Shown here piece by piece: positions 1 to 7,914 of a stretch of 15,389 bases of DNA. This stretch comes from Pseudomonadota bacterium (lineage in GTDB: Bacteria > Desulfobacterota > Desulfobacteria > Desulfobacterales > RPRI01), in assembly GCA_018819005.1 (NCBI GenBank), contig JAHJQU010000482.1, positions 1 to 15,389 of the forward strand, written 5' to 3'. The translations under genes and the position numbers were made by a program. Every line of letters starts with the position of its first letter. Positions within the stretch are counted from its first letter, which is position 1. The notes beneath the pieces were generated by a model, which did no database searches, was not told the origin of the DNA, and saw only the letters and a program-made list of their open reading frames with translations.

Positions 1-68
1 CGGAGGGGAATCTTCAATAACTCACGGTTGTCATCTCTTTTGATATGGGTACGCATGCATAACGCATG

Positions 69-74
69 AAAGGA
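69..74 (+). promoter_or_regulatory. Ribosome binding site deciding a TTG start
   Basis: AAAGGA ends five bases before the TTG at 80, a normal Shine-Dalgarno distance. The ATG at 66 lies in another frame and stops after five codons, and the first in-frame ATG of the permease is 37 codons inside the protein, beyond the first membrane segment. The TTG is therefore the best start. Confidence 0.6.
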
Positions 75-79
75 TTATT

Positions 80-847
80 TTGAATTTTGATGACACAACT
101 ATAACAATTATTTTATCTGCTGTTTCTTTTCTTGCCGGATTTATTGACAGCATTGCCGGTGGAGGAGGTCTTCTTCTGGTGCCCTCCATAATGCTTGCCG
201 GGTTCCCTCCACAGGTTGCCCTTGGAACAAATAAATTCGCGTCTTCAGTAGGTACCGGTACTGCGCTGATTAATTTTATCCTTAAAAAAAAGGTTGTCTG
301 GAAAATAGCCGCTTCAGGCATTGCCTTTTCACTTGTCGGATCTTTTATCGGTACAAAGATAATCCTTATTTTTAACAACGAAACCGCCGGAAAAATTATT
401 ATATCTCTTCTTCCTCTTGCAATGCTGATCACACTGATACCGCAAAAGGAACGCGAAACAAAGAGTGACTTGTCATCAATGGACCTCTATTTTAAAACAC
501 CTTTAATATGTCTTTTTATAGGGTTTTATGACGGTTTTTTCGGACCCGGAACCGGAAGTTTCCTGATAATAGCCTTCCACATATTCATAGGACTTGGCCT
601 TGTGCAATCTTCAGCCACGGCAAAAGTTTTCAATCTTGCATCAAATTTAGGTGCTCTTACTGTTTTTATCATGGGAGGCAAAGTAGTCTACCTCCTCGGC
701 ATTCCGCTTGCCATCGCCAATATTGCAGGCAACTATCTTGGCAGCAATCTCGCCATTAAGAAGGGCGCAAATACTGTCAAATTTTTCCTTCTCCTCTCGC
801 TGACTATCCTCATGATATCGCTGATCTGGAAATATACGGTAGAATGA
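80..847 (+). CDS. TauE/SafE (TSUP) family membrane permease
   Basis: A 255-residue very hydrophobic protein, typical in length for the TauE/SafE (COG0730) family, whose members export or import sulfur-containing or small organic anions across the cytoplasmic membrane. About eight membrane segments can be seen, in two halves. The N-terminal half has the Gly-rich stretch after the first helix (SIAGGGGLLLVPS) followed by VALGTNKFASSVGTG. The second half repeats the pattern with YDGFFGPGTGSF and SSATAKVFNLASN. This internal duplication is characteristic of the family. The start is TTG at 80, backed by AAAGGA. The stop (TGA 845-847) overlaps the ATG of a possible small ORF. The substrate cannot be read from sequence. 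Sulfite, sulfonate or organic-acid transport are family possibilities, and a link to the lipid genes downstream rests only on position. Confidence 0.87.
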   Translation: MNFDDTTITIILSAVSFLAGFIDSIAGGGGLLLVPSIMLAGFPPQVALGTNKFASSVGTGTALINFILKKKVVWKIAASGIAFSLVGSFIGTKIILIFNNETAGKIIISLLPLAMLITLIPQKERETKSDLSSMDLYFKTPLICLFIGFYDGFFGPGTGSFLIIAFHIFIGLGLVQSSATAKVFNLASNLGALTVFIMGGKVVYLLGIPLAIANIAGNYLGSNLAIKKGANTVKFFLLLSLTILMISLIWKYTVE

Positions 848-993
848 TCATGAAATATTGGCTCTTGCCTAAAAAGCCATTGTCGGATATAAATTTTTGC
901 CCTGATTTGAAACGAACCAATACAGAATACAGCCTTGGCTCAGAATCAGATATTTTATCAATTTACTCGATTATTTCAGAGATTAATGAATAA
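844..993 (+). CDS. Possible 49-residue small protein bridging permease and synthase genes
   Basis: An uninterrupted frame starts at ATG 844, forming an ATGA overlap with the stop of the permease gene, and ends at TAA 991-993, eight bases past the preferred ATG (986) of the giant synthase gene. A second in-frame ATG lies at 850. The product begins MIMKYWLLPKKP and ends SIYSIISEINE. It is acidic at its C-terminus, has one Cys, no clear membrane segment and no family that I recognise. Overlaps at both ends are what translational coupling would look like, and they fill an otherwise 138-base gap. Against it: there is no convincing Shine-Dalgarno, and a 49-codon open stretch can occur by chance in AT-rich DNA. 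It could simply be leader sequence. Confidence 0.35.
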   Translation: MIMKYWLLPKKPLSDINFCPDLKRTNTEYSLGSESDILSIYSIISEINE

Positions 994-3900
994 TAAAACT
1001 CCCATAGCAGTTGTTGGAATGGCAGGCCTGTTTCCGGGGGCTTTTGATGTTAATTCCTTCTGGCATAATATTGTCAATAAAATCGACACCACATCTGAAA
1101 TACCTGAAGATAGATGGAAAGTCCCTTCTGCCTTTATGTATGAAAAAAATTTCAGGCAGGATAAAACCTATTCCAAAAGGGCCTGTCTGATAAATGATTT
1201 TAGATTCGATCCGACCGGAATTGACATAGATAAAAATATTTTAGAAGAACTTGATCCTCTTTATCAGTTTGTCCTTCATGCCGGCCGGGAAGCTTTCTTA
1301 TGCTGCAACACAAAAAACCTTGACAGAAAAAAAACTGGGGTCGCACTTGCCGCCATAGCTCTCCCTACCGACTCATCTTCCGGGCTGGCACGAAAAGTTA
1401 TTGGCCGGTCATACAGTAAATATCTATTCGGCAAATCCTTTTCTCCTGACAACATGCATATAACAACAGCAGAGGCTCTTTCCGCCAGGGTAACAAGCCT
1501 CCCGGCCGCAATTCTGGCAGCGGGTCTTGGTTTAGGTGGCGGGAGCTTCACTCTGGATGCAGCATGCGCTTCTTCCATATATGCTGTAAAGCTTGCATGT
1601 GACGAGCTTAATTCATATCACGCAGATACCATGCTGGCAGGAGGCGTATCAAGGCCCGACTGCCTGTACACGCAGGTTGGATTCAGCCAGCTTCGTGCTC
1701 TTTCGCCTTCGGGCCGCTGCGCACCTTTTGATGAAAAGGCTGACGGACTTGTTGTCGGGGAAGGTGCCGGAATTCTTGTTTTAAAAAGGTTCGAAGATGC
1801 CATAAGAGATAATGACACAATATACGGCCTAATCGGCGGCATAGGGCTTTCGAATGACATTGGAGGGAACCTTCTCTCTCCTGATTCGGAAGGTCAGGTG
1901 CGCGCCATGAAAATAGCGTACGAATCGGCGGGATGGAATCCATGGGATGTTGATCTTATCGAATGCCATGGGACCGGAACTCCTGCAGGAGACATTACCG
2001 AACTCACCAGCCTTACAAAATTATGGGGAAATTCCGGATGGACAAAGGGCCAATGTTCAATAGGCTCCGTGAAATCAATGATCGGTCATCTTCTGACAGG
2101 CGCCGGCGCGGCAGGAATGATAAAAACACTTCTTGCAATAAAACACAAAACTCTCCCGCCATCTCTTAATTTCACAAAAGCGCCTGAAAAAAGCCCGCTT
2201 CACGACAGCCCTTTCAGAGTTCAGACGGATACCGAAAAATGGGAAAGAAAAAGTGAAAAGACTCCACTTCGCGCGGCAGTGAGCGCTTTCGGATTTGGCG
2301 GGATTAACGGCCATCTTCTTTTTGAAGAATGGCTACCCGATGTTCATGACCCTCATTTGAAACCTTCCGGAACCGGAAGATATCCGGCTAAGGAATCAGA
2401 TGAGAAATTGACGGCCCCTGTTGCGATTGTTGGAATGGATGCTCATTTTGGAACCTTTAAATCTCTTAAGGAATTTCAGGAAGGAATATTCAACGGTAAT
2501 TCCGCCATATGCAAAAGGCCGGAAGACCGTTGGAAAGGATGTGATGAGCTTGCCAATAAGCTTCTTGAAGGCCGCGGTTCATGGGGAGCTTATATTAAGG
2601 AAATTGATTTTAATTCCGGTGCGTTTCATATTCCGCCCATTGAAATTCCCGATATTCTAATTCAGCATCTTCTGATGCTCGAAGTGGCATCAAAGGCAAT
2701 GAATGACGCTGGGCTCCCCGCAAGAGAAATCCGCAATCGAATGGGAGTTATTATCGGAGCGGACTTTGACTACGAAGCAACAAATTTTCAGCTCCGGTGG
2801 GATCTGTTAAACTCATCCCTTAAATCCTTTCAGGATGCCTGTTCCCCGCCCCTCACATCTTCAAGGACACTTGGAGCTCTTGGCGGCATCATAGCAAGCA
2901 GGATTGCCCGGGAATTCCGTTTTGGAGGACCGAGTTTTGTTGTGTCATGTGATTCGTCATCAGGTCTTAAGGCTCTTGAAATCGGGGTAAGAGCTATCCG
3001 GCAGAATGAAGCTGATATGATGCTTATAGGCGCCGTTGACCTTTCGGGTGATATACGAAACATAATAATCTCTGACGGGTTACAGTGTTACTCAAAAAGC
3101 TGCAAGGTTGCTCCTTTTGACAGTTTATCCGGCGGAACCTTGCCCGGTGAAGGGGCTGCCGCAATAATTCTGAAAAATCTTGACCGGGCCATTAAAGATA
3201 ATGACAGAATTTATGCTGTTATTAATGGTGTCGGCAAGGCAGGCGCAAGCGAGCATAATGCGCACCTTCCCCTGAAGGAGGCTTATTCTCTTTCTCTTGA
3301 AAGAGCATTAAACGATGCTTCTGTTTCACCATTTTCAATAAGCTATTTCGAAGCACACGGCAGCGGAAATCCTTCCGAAGACACAATCGAAATAGAAACA
3401 TTAAATAAATTATTCAAAAACTCCCCTGCCGGATGCGCTATCGGTTCTGTCAAACCGAATATTGGTAATGCCGGATCAGCATCAGGGCTTGCTTCCCTTA
3501 TAAAAACTTCCCTTTGTCTTTACCACGAAATCATACCGCCGCTGGTAAATTTTACAGAACCGATCGCTATCATGGAAAACAATCTCCACATTCCCGTATC
3601 GCCTCAATTCTGGTACAGAAACAAAATCGATGGCCCCCGCATGGCATGCATATCTTCAGTAGCAAAGGACGGAAACTGTATGCATGTTGTTATTAAAGGC
3701 CATGAATACCCCCTACCAAATGCCATTTCTGAAAAGATTTCCATAGAAAGAAAAAACCCCTTAGGACAAAGAAATTTCGGTCTTTTCATTATTGACGGCA
3801 ATACAAAGAATGAACTCATAGAAGGCGTTGATTCCCTTTCAGGAAAAATAATTAATACAAGCGACATAAATGAGTGCGTATTTAACTGGATGCGGCATAA

Positions 3901-6900
3901 AAAACCCGACAGTTCAAAAAAATATGCCCTGTCGATTGCAGCAGGAAATGTCAGTCATCTTCAACAATGGATAAAAGACGCAAAATACATTATTGAAACA
4001 GACACCCATAAAAAAATGAACGGACCGGGTGGAATCTACTATTCACCGAATCCGCTCGGACAGCAGAATAAAACGGCTTTCGTTTTCCCCGGTTCCGGTA
4101 ATCACTATCTTGGAATGGGCAGAGGAACAGGAGTTTATTTTCCGGATATACTGCGGAAAATGGATTCAATGACAGAAAGGCTTAAAACACAGATTGTCCC
4201 GGAATGCTTTGTTCCATGGCGAAGCTCATGGGAAAAGGGGTGGGAAATTGATGCCAATCAAAAAATTGCCGCCAACCCCTTAAACATGATTTTCGGACAA
4301 GTCGCATACAGCGGTATTATCACCAAACTCCTGATCAATTTCGGAGTCAAACCTTCGGCCGTAATTGGATACAGCCTCGGAGAGTCTGCCGGTAATTTTG
4401 CAATGAATGTATGGCCTGACTACGGTGAAATGCTCGACAGAATGCTTAAAACGGACCTGTTTACTTCAAAACTTGCAGGTACATGCAATGCTGCCGGTAA
4501 TGCATGGAATATACCATCCGGTGAAAAGGTAGACTGGTGCGCCGCGGTAGTAAATCGCCCGGCAAAAAATGTAATCGATGCGCTGGCAGCTTTTCCATAT
4601 GTAAGGCTTTTGATAGTCAACACGCCGGATGAAAGTGTAATAGGGGGCATGAAAAAACAGGTTGAGGCCTTAATAAGGAGTCTATCATGCGAAGCTGTTT
4701 TTCTTGAGGGTGTTGTAACGGTGCACTGCGATGCCGTCAACCCTGTAGCCGATGAATACGAAGAGCTTCATCTTTTCCCGGTTAATCCGCCTGAAGGAAT
4801 TACCTTTTACAGCTGTGCGCTTGGTCGTTCATATGAAATGACCGGCGCAAACGCCGCTTCGTCTATATTAAAACAGGCAATCTACGGTTTTGACTTCACT
4901 GCAACAATAGAGCAGGCATATAAAGACGGAATACGCATTTTTATTGAAACCGGGCCTCTTTCTTCATGCACAAGAATGATAGACAGGATTCTTCAGGAGA
5001 GACCTCATTTTGCCGCTTCAGCATCTGTAAGGGGCGAGGATGAATATGTTACATTTATGAAATTCATTGGATCCCTGATAGGTGAAAGAATTCCCGTAGA
5101 TACAGACAGGCTTTACGAAGAATTCTCTCCGGGAATAAATGTTTTACCTGAAAATAAAGGCCGCAGGATGGTATTGCGCACCGGAGGCAGAGCACCCGCC
5201 TCTTCTACGATAAATATAAAAACAGATGATTATAAAGAACCGGATAACACAAATGAATCCGAAGAAACTGCAATTATTCCTTCTTTTAACAAAAAGATTT
5301 ATAAAGTAAACGGTCGTACCGCGACAGATTACATTGCATTGATAAAGTCCATAAAAAGCAACATTGAATCAACCACCAAAGCACATGAAAAATATCTCGA
5401 TTTTTCAAATGAACAGGCAAAAAACTTTGCTGATGCTTTTGCTTTCCAGATAAACCTGCTTGAAAAAATGACTTCTGATAACAAGTTAAGTGTAAAGAAA
5501 GAAGCCCTATTCTCCCGTGATATGTGCATGGAGTTCGCGACAGGGTCTGTTGCAAAGGTACTGGGGCCTGAATTTGCAATTGTCGACACATACAGGGCAA
5601 GAGTGCGTCTTCCCGATGAGCCTCTTATGCTTGTTGATAGAATAATCTCCGTTGACGGAGAAAAATCTTCTCTCGGATCCGGAAAGATTATCACGGAACA
5701 TGATGTTTTACCCGGCGTGTGGTATCTTGACGGAAACCGGGCTCCGGTCTGCATATCGGTTGAAGCCGGTCAGGCCGATCTTTTTCTCTGTTCTTACCTC
5801 GGGATCGATCTTGCAGTAAAAGGTGAAAGAACTTACAGGCTGCTTGATGCAACGGTAAAGTTTCACCGCGGCTTGCCTGAACCCGGTGATGTAATCCGTT
5901 ATGTAATAAATATCGAAAAATTTGTGAAACAGAAAGAGACTTATCTTTTCTTTTTTAATTTTGAGGGCTATATTGGAAAAAGCCGTCTGATAAGCATGCA
6001 TAGCGGATGTGCCGGATTCTTTACCGAAGAGGAAGTGAATAATTCAGGAGGAATTATCCTTACGGAAAAAGATACTCTGCCGGCTGAAGGCAAAAAGCCT
6101 TGCGACTGGAAAGAGCTTGTACCGTTTCACGCGGAAAGTTTTGATGAAAATGCGCTGGAACTACTCAGGCGCGGGAATCTTTCAGGTTGTTTCGGGGACT
6201 CTTTTGAAGGAATCAAACTGACAGATTCCCTGTGGCTTCCCGGCGGCAGGATGAAACTCATAGACAGAGTACTGTCTATCGATCCTGGAGGGGGCCGCTT
6301 CGGTCTCGGCATGATCAGGGCTGAAGCCGACATTCATCCCGACGACTGGTTCCTCACCTGCCATTTTAAAGATGACATGGTAATGCCGGGAACTCTCATG
6401 TATGAATGCTGCTCACATGCCTTGCGGGTCTTTATTATGAGAATGGGTTGGGTCACGGAAAAATCCGGGGTGTACCTCGAACCTGTTGCCGGAGTTGAAA
6501 GTGTTTTAAAATGCCGTGGACCTGTAACTCCGAAAACGCGTAAAGCGTTATATGAAGTTGAAATAAAGGAGATCGGATATAACCCTGAACCGTATGTGAT
6601 AGCCAATGCATACATTTATGCGGATGGGCACCGGATAGTCTTTTTCAAAGATATGTCAATGAAAATGACTGGAATATCCCGTGATGAAATCGAGTCCCAA
6701 TGGAAATCAAAGAAGATAATTGCCAAAAAGAAGAAAGCTCTCTTTGACCGCGAAAGGATACTTGCTTTTTCCATCGGAAAACCCTCGGAAGCTTTCGGGG
6801 ATAAATACAAGGTGTTTGATTCAAAAAGACGCATAGCAAGACTTCCGGGGCCGCCTTATCTTTTTATTGACAGAATTACTTCAATTGAACATGAGGCATG

Positions 6901-7909
6901 GGCTCTGAAGCCGGGAGGCTGGATCGAGGCGGAGTACAATATTCCGCCCGACGCGTGGTATTTTAAAGCGAACCGTTCACAATCGATGCCTTTTGCTGTC
7001 CTTCTTGAATTGGCACTTCAGCCGTGCGGCTGGCTTGCGGCATATATGGGGTCGGCGCTGAAAAGTAGCATCGATTTAAAATTCCGAAATCTTGGTGGAA
7101 ATGCTGTGCAACACTCTGAAGTCCTGCCGGATTCGGAAACTCTGACAATGCGGGCGCGCGCAAAAAAAATCTCCGGGGCCGGAGATATGATCATAGAAGA
7201 ATTTGAGATGCAGGTTCTTCAGGCAGGCAGAATCATCTACGAAGGAGATACCGTATTCGGCTTTTTCTCTGATGAGGCCCTTTCAAAACAGGTTGGAATC
7301 CGTGACATTGATAAAGAGATATACAAACCCTCACCGGAAGAAATCAATACCGGCATTTCACATACGTTTCCGGATGAAGCTCCTCTGTCACCCGATGACA
7401 AAGCTGTTGATCCGTCACCATTGCTGGGAATGCCGGCAAAGGCTTTACGCATGATAGATGCCATCGACATATTTGCCGAAAACGGCGGTCCTTTCGGACT
7501 CGGTTATGTCAGGGGAATAAAAATTGTTAATCCGTCAGAATGGTTTTTTAAGGCCCATTTTTTTCAGGACCCTGTTTGTCCCGGCTCTCTTGGAATAGAA
7601 TCTTTTCTGCAGACAATAAAGTTCATTGCGATTAAACGATGGGGGCATCTTGTTGAAACCCACAGGTTTTCTCCGGTTACCGGGAAATCTCATAATTGGA
7701 TTTACCGCGGGCAGATAATCCCGGAAAACCGAAAGGTTGAAGTTGAAACGATTGTAACCGAAATCAGGGATGAACCTTTACCCTGCATAATGGCAGACGG
7801 TTATTTAAAAGTTGACGGGCTGTATATATACAAAATGAAGAACTTCGGCATAAAGCTGATTCCCAGTCGTCACTCCCGTGAAAACGGGAGTCCGGAATTC
7901 GGAGTTTAA
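986..7909 (+). CDS. PfaC/Pfa3-type polyunsaturated fatty acid synthase subunit (KS-CLF-AT-DH-DH)
   Basis: A 2307-residue cytosolic multidomain synthase (numbering from ATG 986). Domains: KS about 5-450, with Cys194 in DAACAS, His328 in ECHGTGTP and His368 in MIGHLLTGAG. A KS-like chain-length-factor domain, about 475-905, has Ser657 in place of the catalytic Cys (SCDSSSG) and Asn for the second His (PNIGNAG). An AT of PfaB type, about 1032-1365, has FVFPGSG and GYSLGES with nucleophile Ser1130. A linker follows. Two FabA-like double-hotdog dehydratases come next: DH1 about 1535-1910, with His1793 in CHFKDDMVMPGT, and DH2 about 1945-2300, with His2191 in AHFFQDPVCPGS. There is no DSL-type ACP motif, ketoreductase or enoylreductase, so PfaA- and PfaD-like partners and a phosphopantetheinyl transferase must act in trans. 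Shewanella PfaC is KS-CLF-DH-DH; the added AT resembles myxobacterial Pfa3, but here without the AGPAT domain. The frame opens at 911 and a TTG at 935 would add 17 residues. ATG 986 is preferred because PIAVVGMAGLFPG follows directly. The last ~15 residues are encoded by a REP-like hairpin. Confidence 0.95.
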   Translation: MNNKTPIAVVGMAGLFPGAFDVNSFWHNIVNKIDTTSEIPEDRWKVPSAFMYEKNFRQDKTYSKRACLINDFRFDPTGIDIDKNILEELDPLYQFVLHAGREAFLCCNTKNLDRKKTGVALAAIALPTDSSSGLARKVIGRSYSKYLFGKSFSPDNMHITTAEALSARVTSLPAAILAAGLGLGGGSFTLDAACASSIYAVKLACDELNSYHADTMLAGGVSRPDCLYTQVGFSQLRALSPSGRCAPFDEKADGLVVGEGAGILVLKRFEDAIRDNDTIYGLIGGIGLSNDIGGNLLSPDSEGQVRAMKIAYESAGWNPWDVDLIECHGTGTPAGDITELTSLTKLWGNSGWTKGQCSIGSVKSMIGHLLTGAGAAGMIKTLLAIKHKTLPPSLNFTKAPEKSPLHDSPFRVQTDTEKWERKSEKTPLRAAVSAFGFGGINGHLLFEEWLPDVHDPHLKPSGTGRYPAKESDEKLTAPVAIVGMDAHFGTFKSLKEFQEGIFNGNSAICKRPEDRWKGCDELANKLLEGRGSWGAYIKEIDFNSGAFHIPPIEIPDILIQHLLMLEVASKAMNDAGLPAREIRNRMGVIIGADFDYEATNFQLRWDLLNSSLKSFQDACSPPLTSSRTLGALGGIIASRIAREFRFGGPSFVVSCDSSSGLKALEIGVRAIRQNEADMMLIGAVDLSGDIRNIIISDGLQCYSKSCKVAPFDSLSGGTLPGEGAAAIILKNLDRAIKDNDRIYAVINGVGKAGASEHNAHLPLKEAYSLSLERALNDASVSPFSISYFEAHGSGNPSEDTIEIETLNKLFKNSPAGCAIGSVKPNIGNAGSASGLASLIKTSLCLYHEIIPPLVNFTEPIAIMENNLHIPVSPQFWYRNKIDGPRMACISSVAKDGNCMHVVIKGHEYPLPNAISEKISIERKNPLGQRNFGLFIIDGNTKNELIEGVDSLSGKIINTSDINECVFNWMRHKKPDSSKKYALSIAAGNVSHLQQWIKDAKYIIETDTHKKMNGPGGIYYSPNPLGQQNKTAFVFPGSGNHYLGMGRGTGVYFPDILRKMDSMTERLKTQIVPECFVPWRSSWEKGWEIDANQKIAANPLNMIFGQVAYSGIITKLLINFGVKPSAVIGYSLGESAGNFAMNVWPDYGEMLDRMLKTDLFTSKLAGTCNAAGNAWNIPSGEKVDWCAAVVNRPAKNVIDALAAFPYVRLLIVNTPDESVIGGMKKQVEALIRSLSCEAVFLEGVVTVHCDAVNPVADEYEELHLFPVNPPEGITFYSCALGRSYEMTGANAASSILKQAIYGFDFTATIEQAYKDGIRIFIETGPLSSCTRMIDRILQERPHFAASASVRGEDEYVTFMKFIGSLIGERIPVDTDRLYEEFSPGINVLPENKGRRMVLRTGGRAPASSTINIKTDDYKEPDNTNESEETAIIPSFNKKIYKVNGRTATDYIALIKSIKSNIESTTKAHEKYLDFSNEQAKNFADAFAFQINLLEKMTSDNKLSVKKEALFSRDMCMEFATGSVAKVLGPEFAIVDTYRARVRLPDEPLMLVDRIISVDGEKSSLGSGKIITEHDVLPGVWYLDGNRAPVCISVEAGQADLFLCSYLGIDLAVKGERTYRLLDATVKFHRGLPEPGDVIRYVINIEKFVKQKETYLFFFNFEGYIGKSRLISMHSGCAGFFTEEEVNNSGGIILTEKDTLPAEGKKPCDWKELVPFHAESFDENALELLRRGNLSGCFGDSFEGIKLTDSLWLPGGRMKLIDRVLSIDPGGGRFGLGMIRAEADIHPDDWFLTCHFKDDMVMPGTLMYECCSHALRVFIMRMGWVTEKSGVYLEPVAGVESVLKCRGPVTPKTRKALYEVEIKEIGYNPEPYVIANAYIYADGHRIVFFKDMSMKMTGISRDEIESQWKSKKIIAKKKKALFDRERILAFSIGKPSEAFGDKYKVFDSKRRIARLPGPPYLFIDRITSIEHEAWALKPGGWIEAEYNIPPDAWYFKANRSQSMPFAVLLELALQPCGWLAAYMGSALKSSIDLKFRNLGGNAVQHSEVLPDSETLTMRARAKKISGAGDMIIEEFEMQVLQAGRIIYEGDTVFGFFSDEALSKQVGIRDIDKEIYKPSPEEINTGISHTFPDEAPLSPDDKAVDPSPLLGMPAKALRMIDAIDIFAENGGPFGLGYVRGIKIVNPSEWFFKAHFFQDPVCPGSLGIESFLQTIKFIAIKRWGHLVETHRFSPVTGKSHNWIYRGQIIPENRKVEVETIVTEIRDEPLPCIMADGYLKVDGLYIYKMKNFGIKLIPSRHSRENGSPEFGV
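7866..7904 (+). repeat. REP-like palindromic element with a GAAA-loop hairpin at the synthase/oleA junction
   Basis: A perfect 8-base-pair inverted repeat, ACTCCCGT (7872-7879) and ACGGGAGT (7884-7891), encloses a GAAA tetraloop. The flanks (GTCGTC on the left, CCGGAATTCGG on the right) resemble the widespread bacterial repeat of CGTCATTCCCG...CGGGAATCCAG form. It lies inside the reading frame, encodes the tail SRHSRENGSPEFG and is followed by the stop at 7907. That peptide is a usual translation of such repeats and is not part of the DH2 fold, which suggests insertion near the original 3' end. No second copy is visible in the window. Its outer limits are estimated. Confidence 0.6.
7901..7904 (+). 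promoter_or_regulatory. Ribosome binding site of oleA
   Basis: GGAG sits ten bases before the oleA ATG (7915) and ten bases after the foot of the GAAA-loop hairpin, straddling the end of the synthase reading frame. It is the only Shine-Dalgarno-like sequence near this start. The hairpin and ribosomes terminating at 7909 could both influence oleA initiation, which is inference. Confidence 0.5.
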
Positions 7910-7914
7910 ATTAA

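Noticed and set aside
51..68. Two copies of ACGCATG, 11 bases apart, before the permease gene, as a possible operator
   Set aside because: Only two short copies, no recognised regulator site, no promoter elements around them, and the second copy holds a dead-end ATG. This is likely chance.
284..291. Run of eight A in the permease gene as a possible frameshift or slippage site
   Set aside because: The reading frame continues with good family motifs on both sides and there is no alternative frame product of interest.
31..432. 133-codon - strand frame opposite the permease
   Set aside because: It overlaps the convincing TauE/SafE gene for most of its length and its translation resembles no protein. 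It is a shadow frame.
5329..5754. 141-codon open frame on the - strand inside the synthase gene, with other long - strand frames at 4420-4740, 10493-10888 and 10052-10402
   Set aside because: They lie opposite strongly supported domains with clear motifs, have low-complexity translations with no family resemblance, and have no plausible initiation sites. They are shadows of the codon pattern of the + strand genes.
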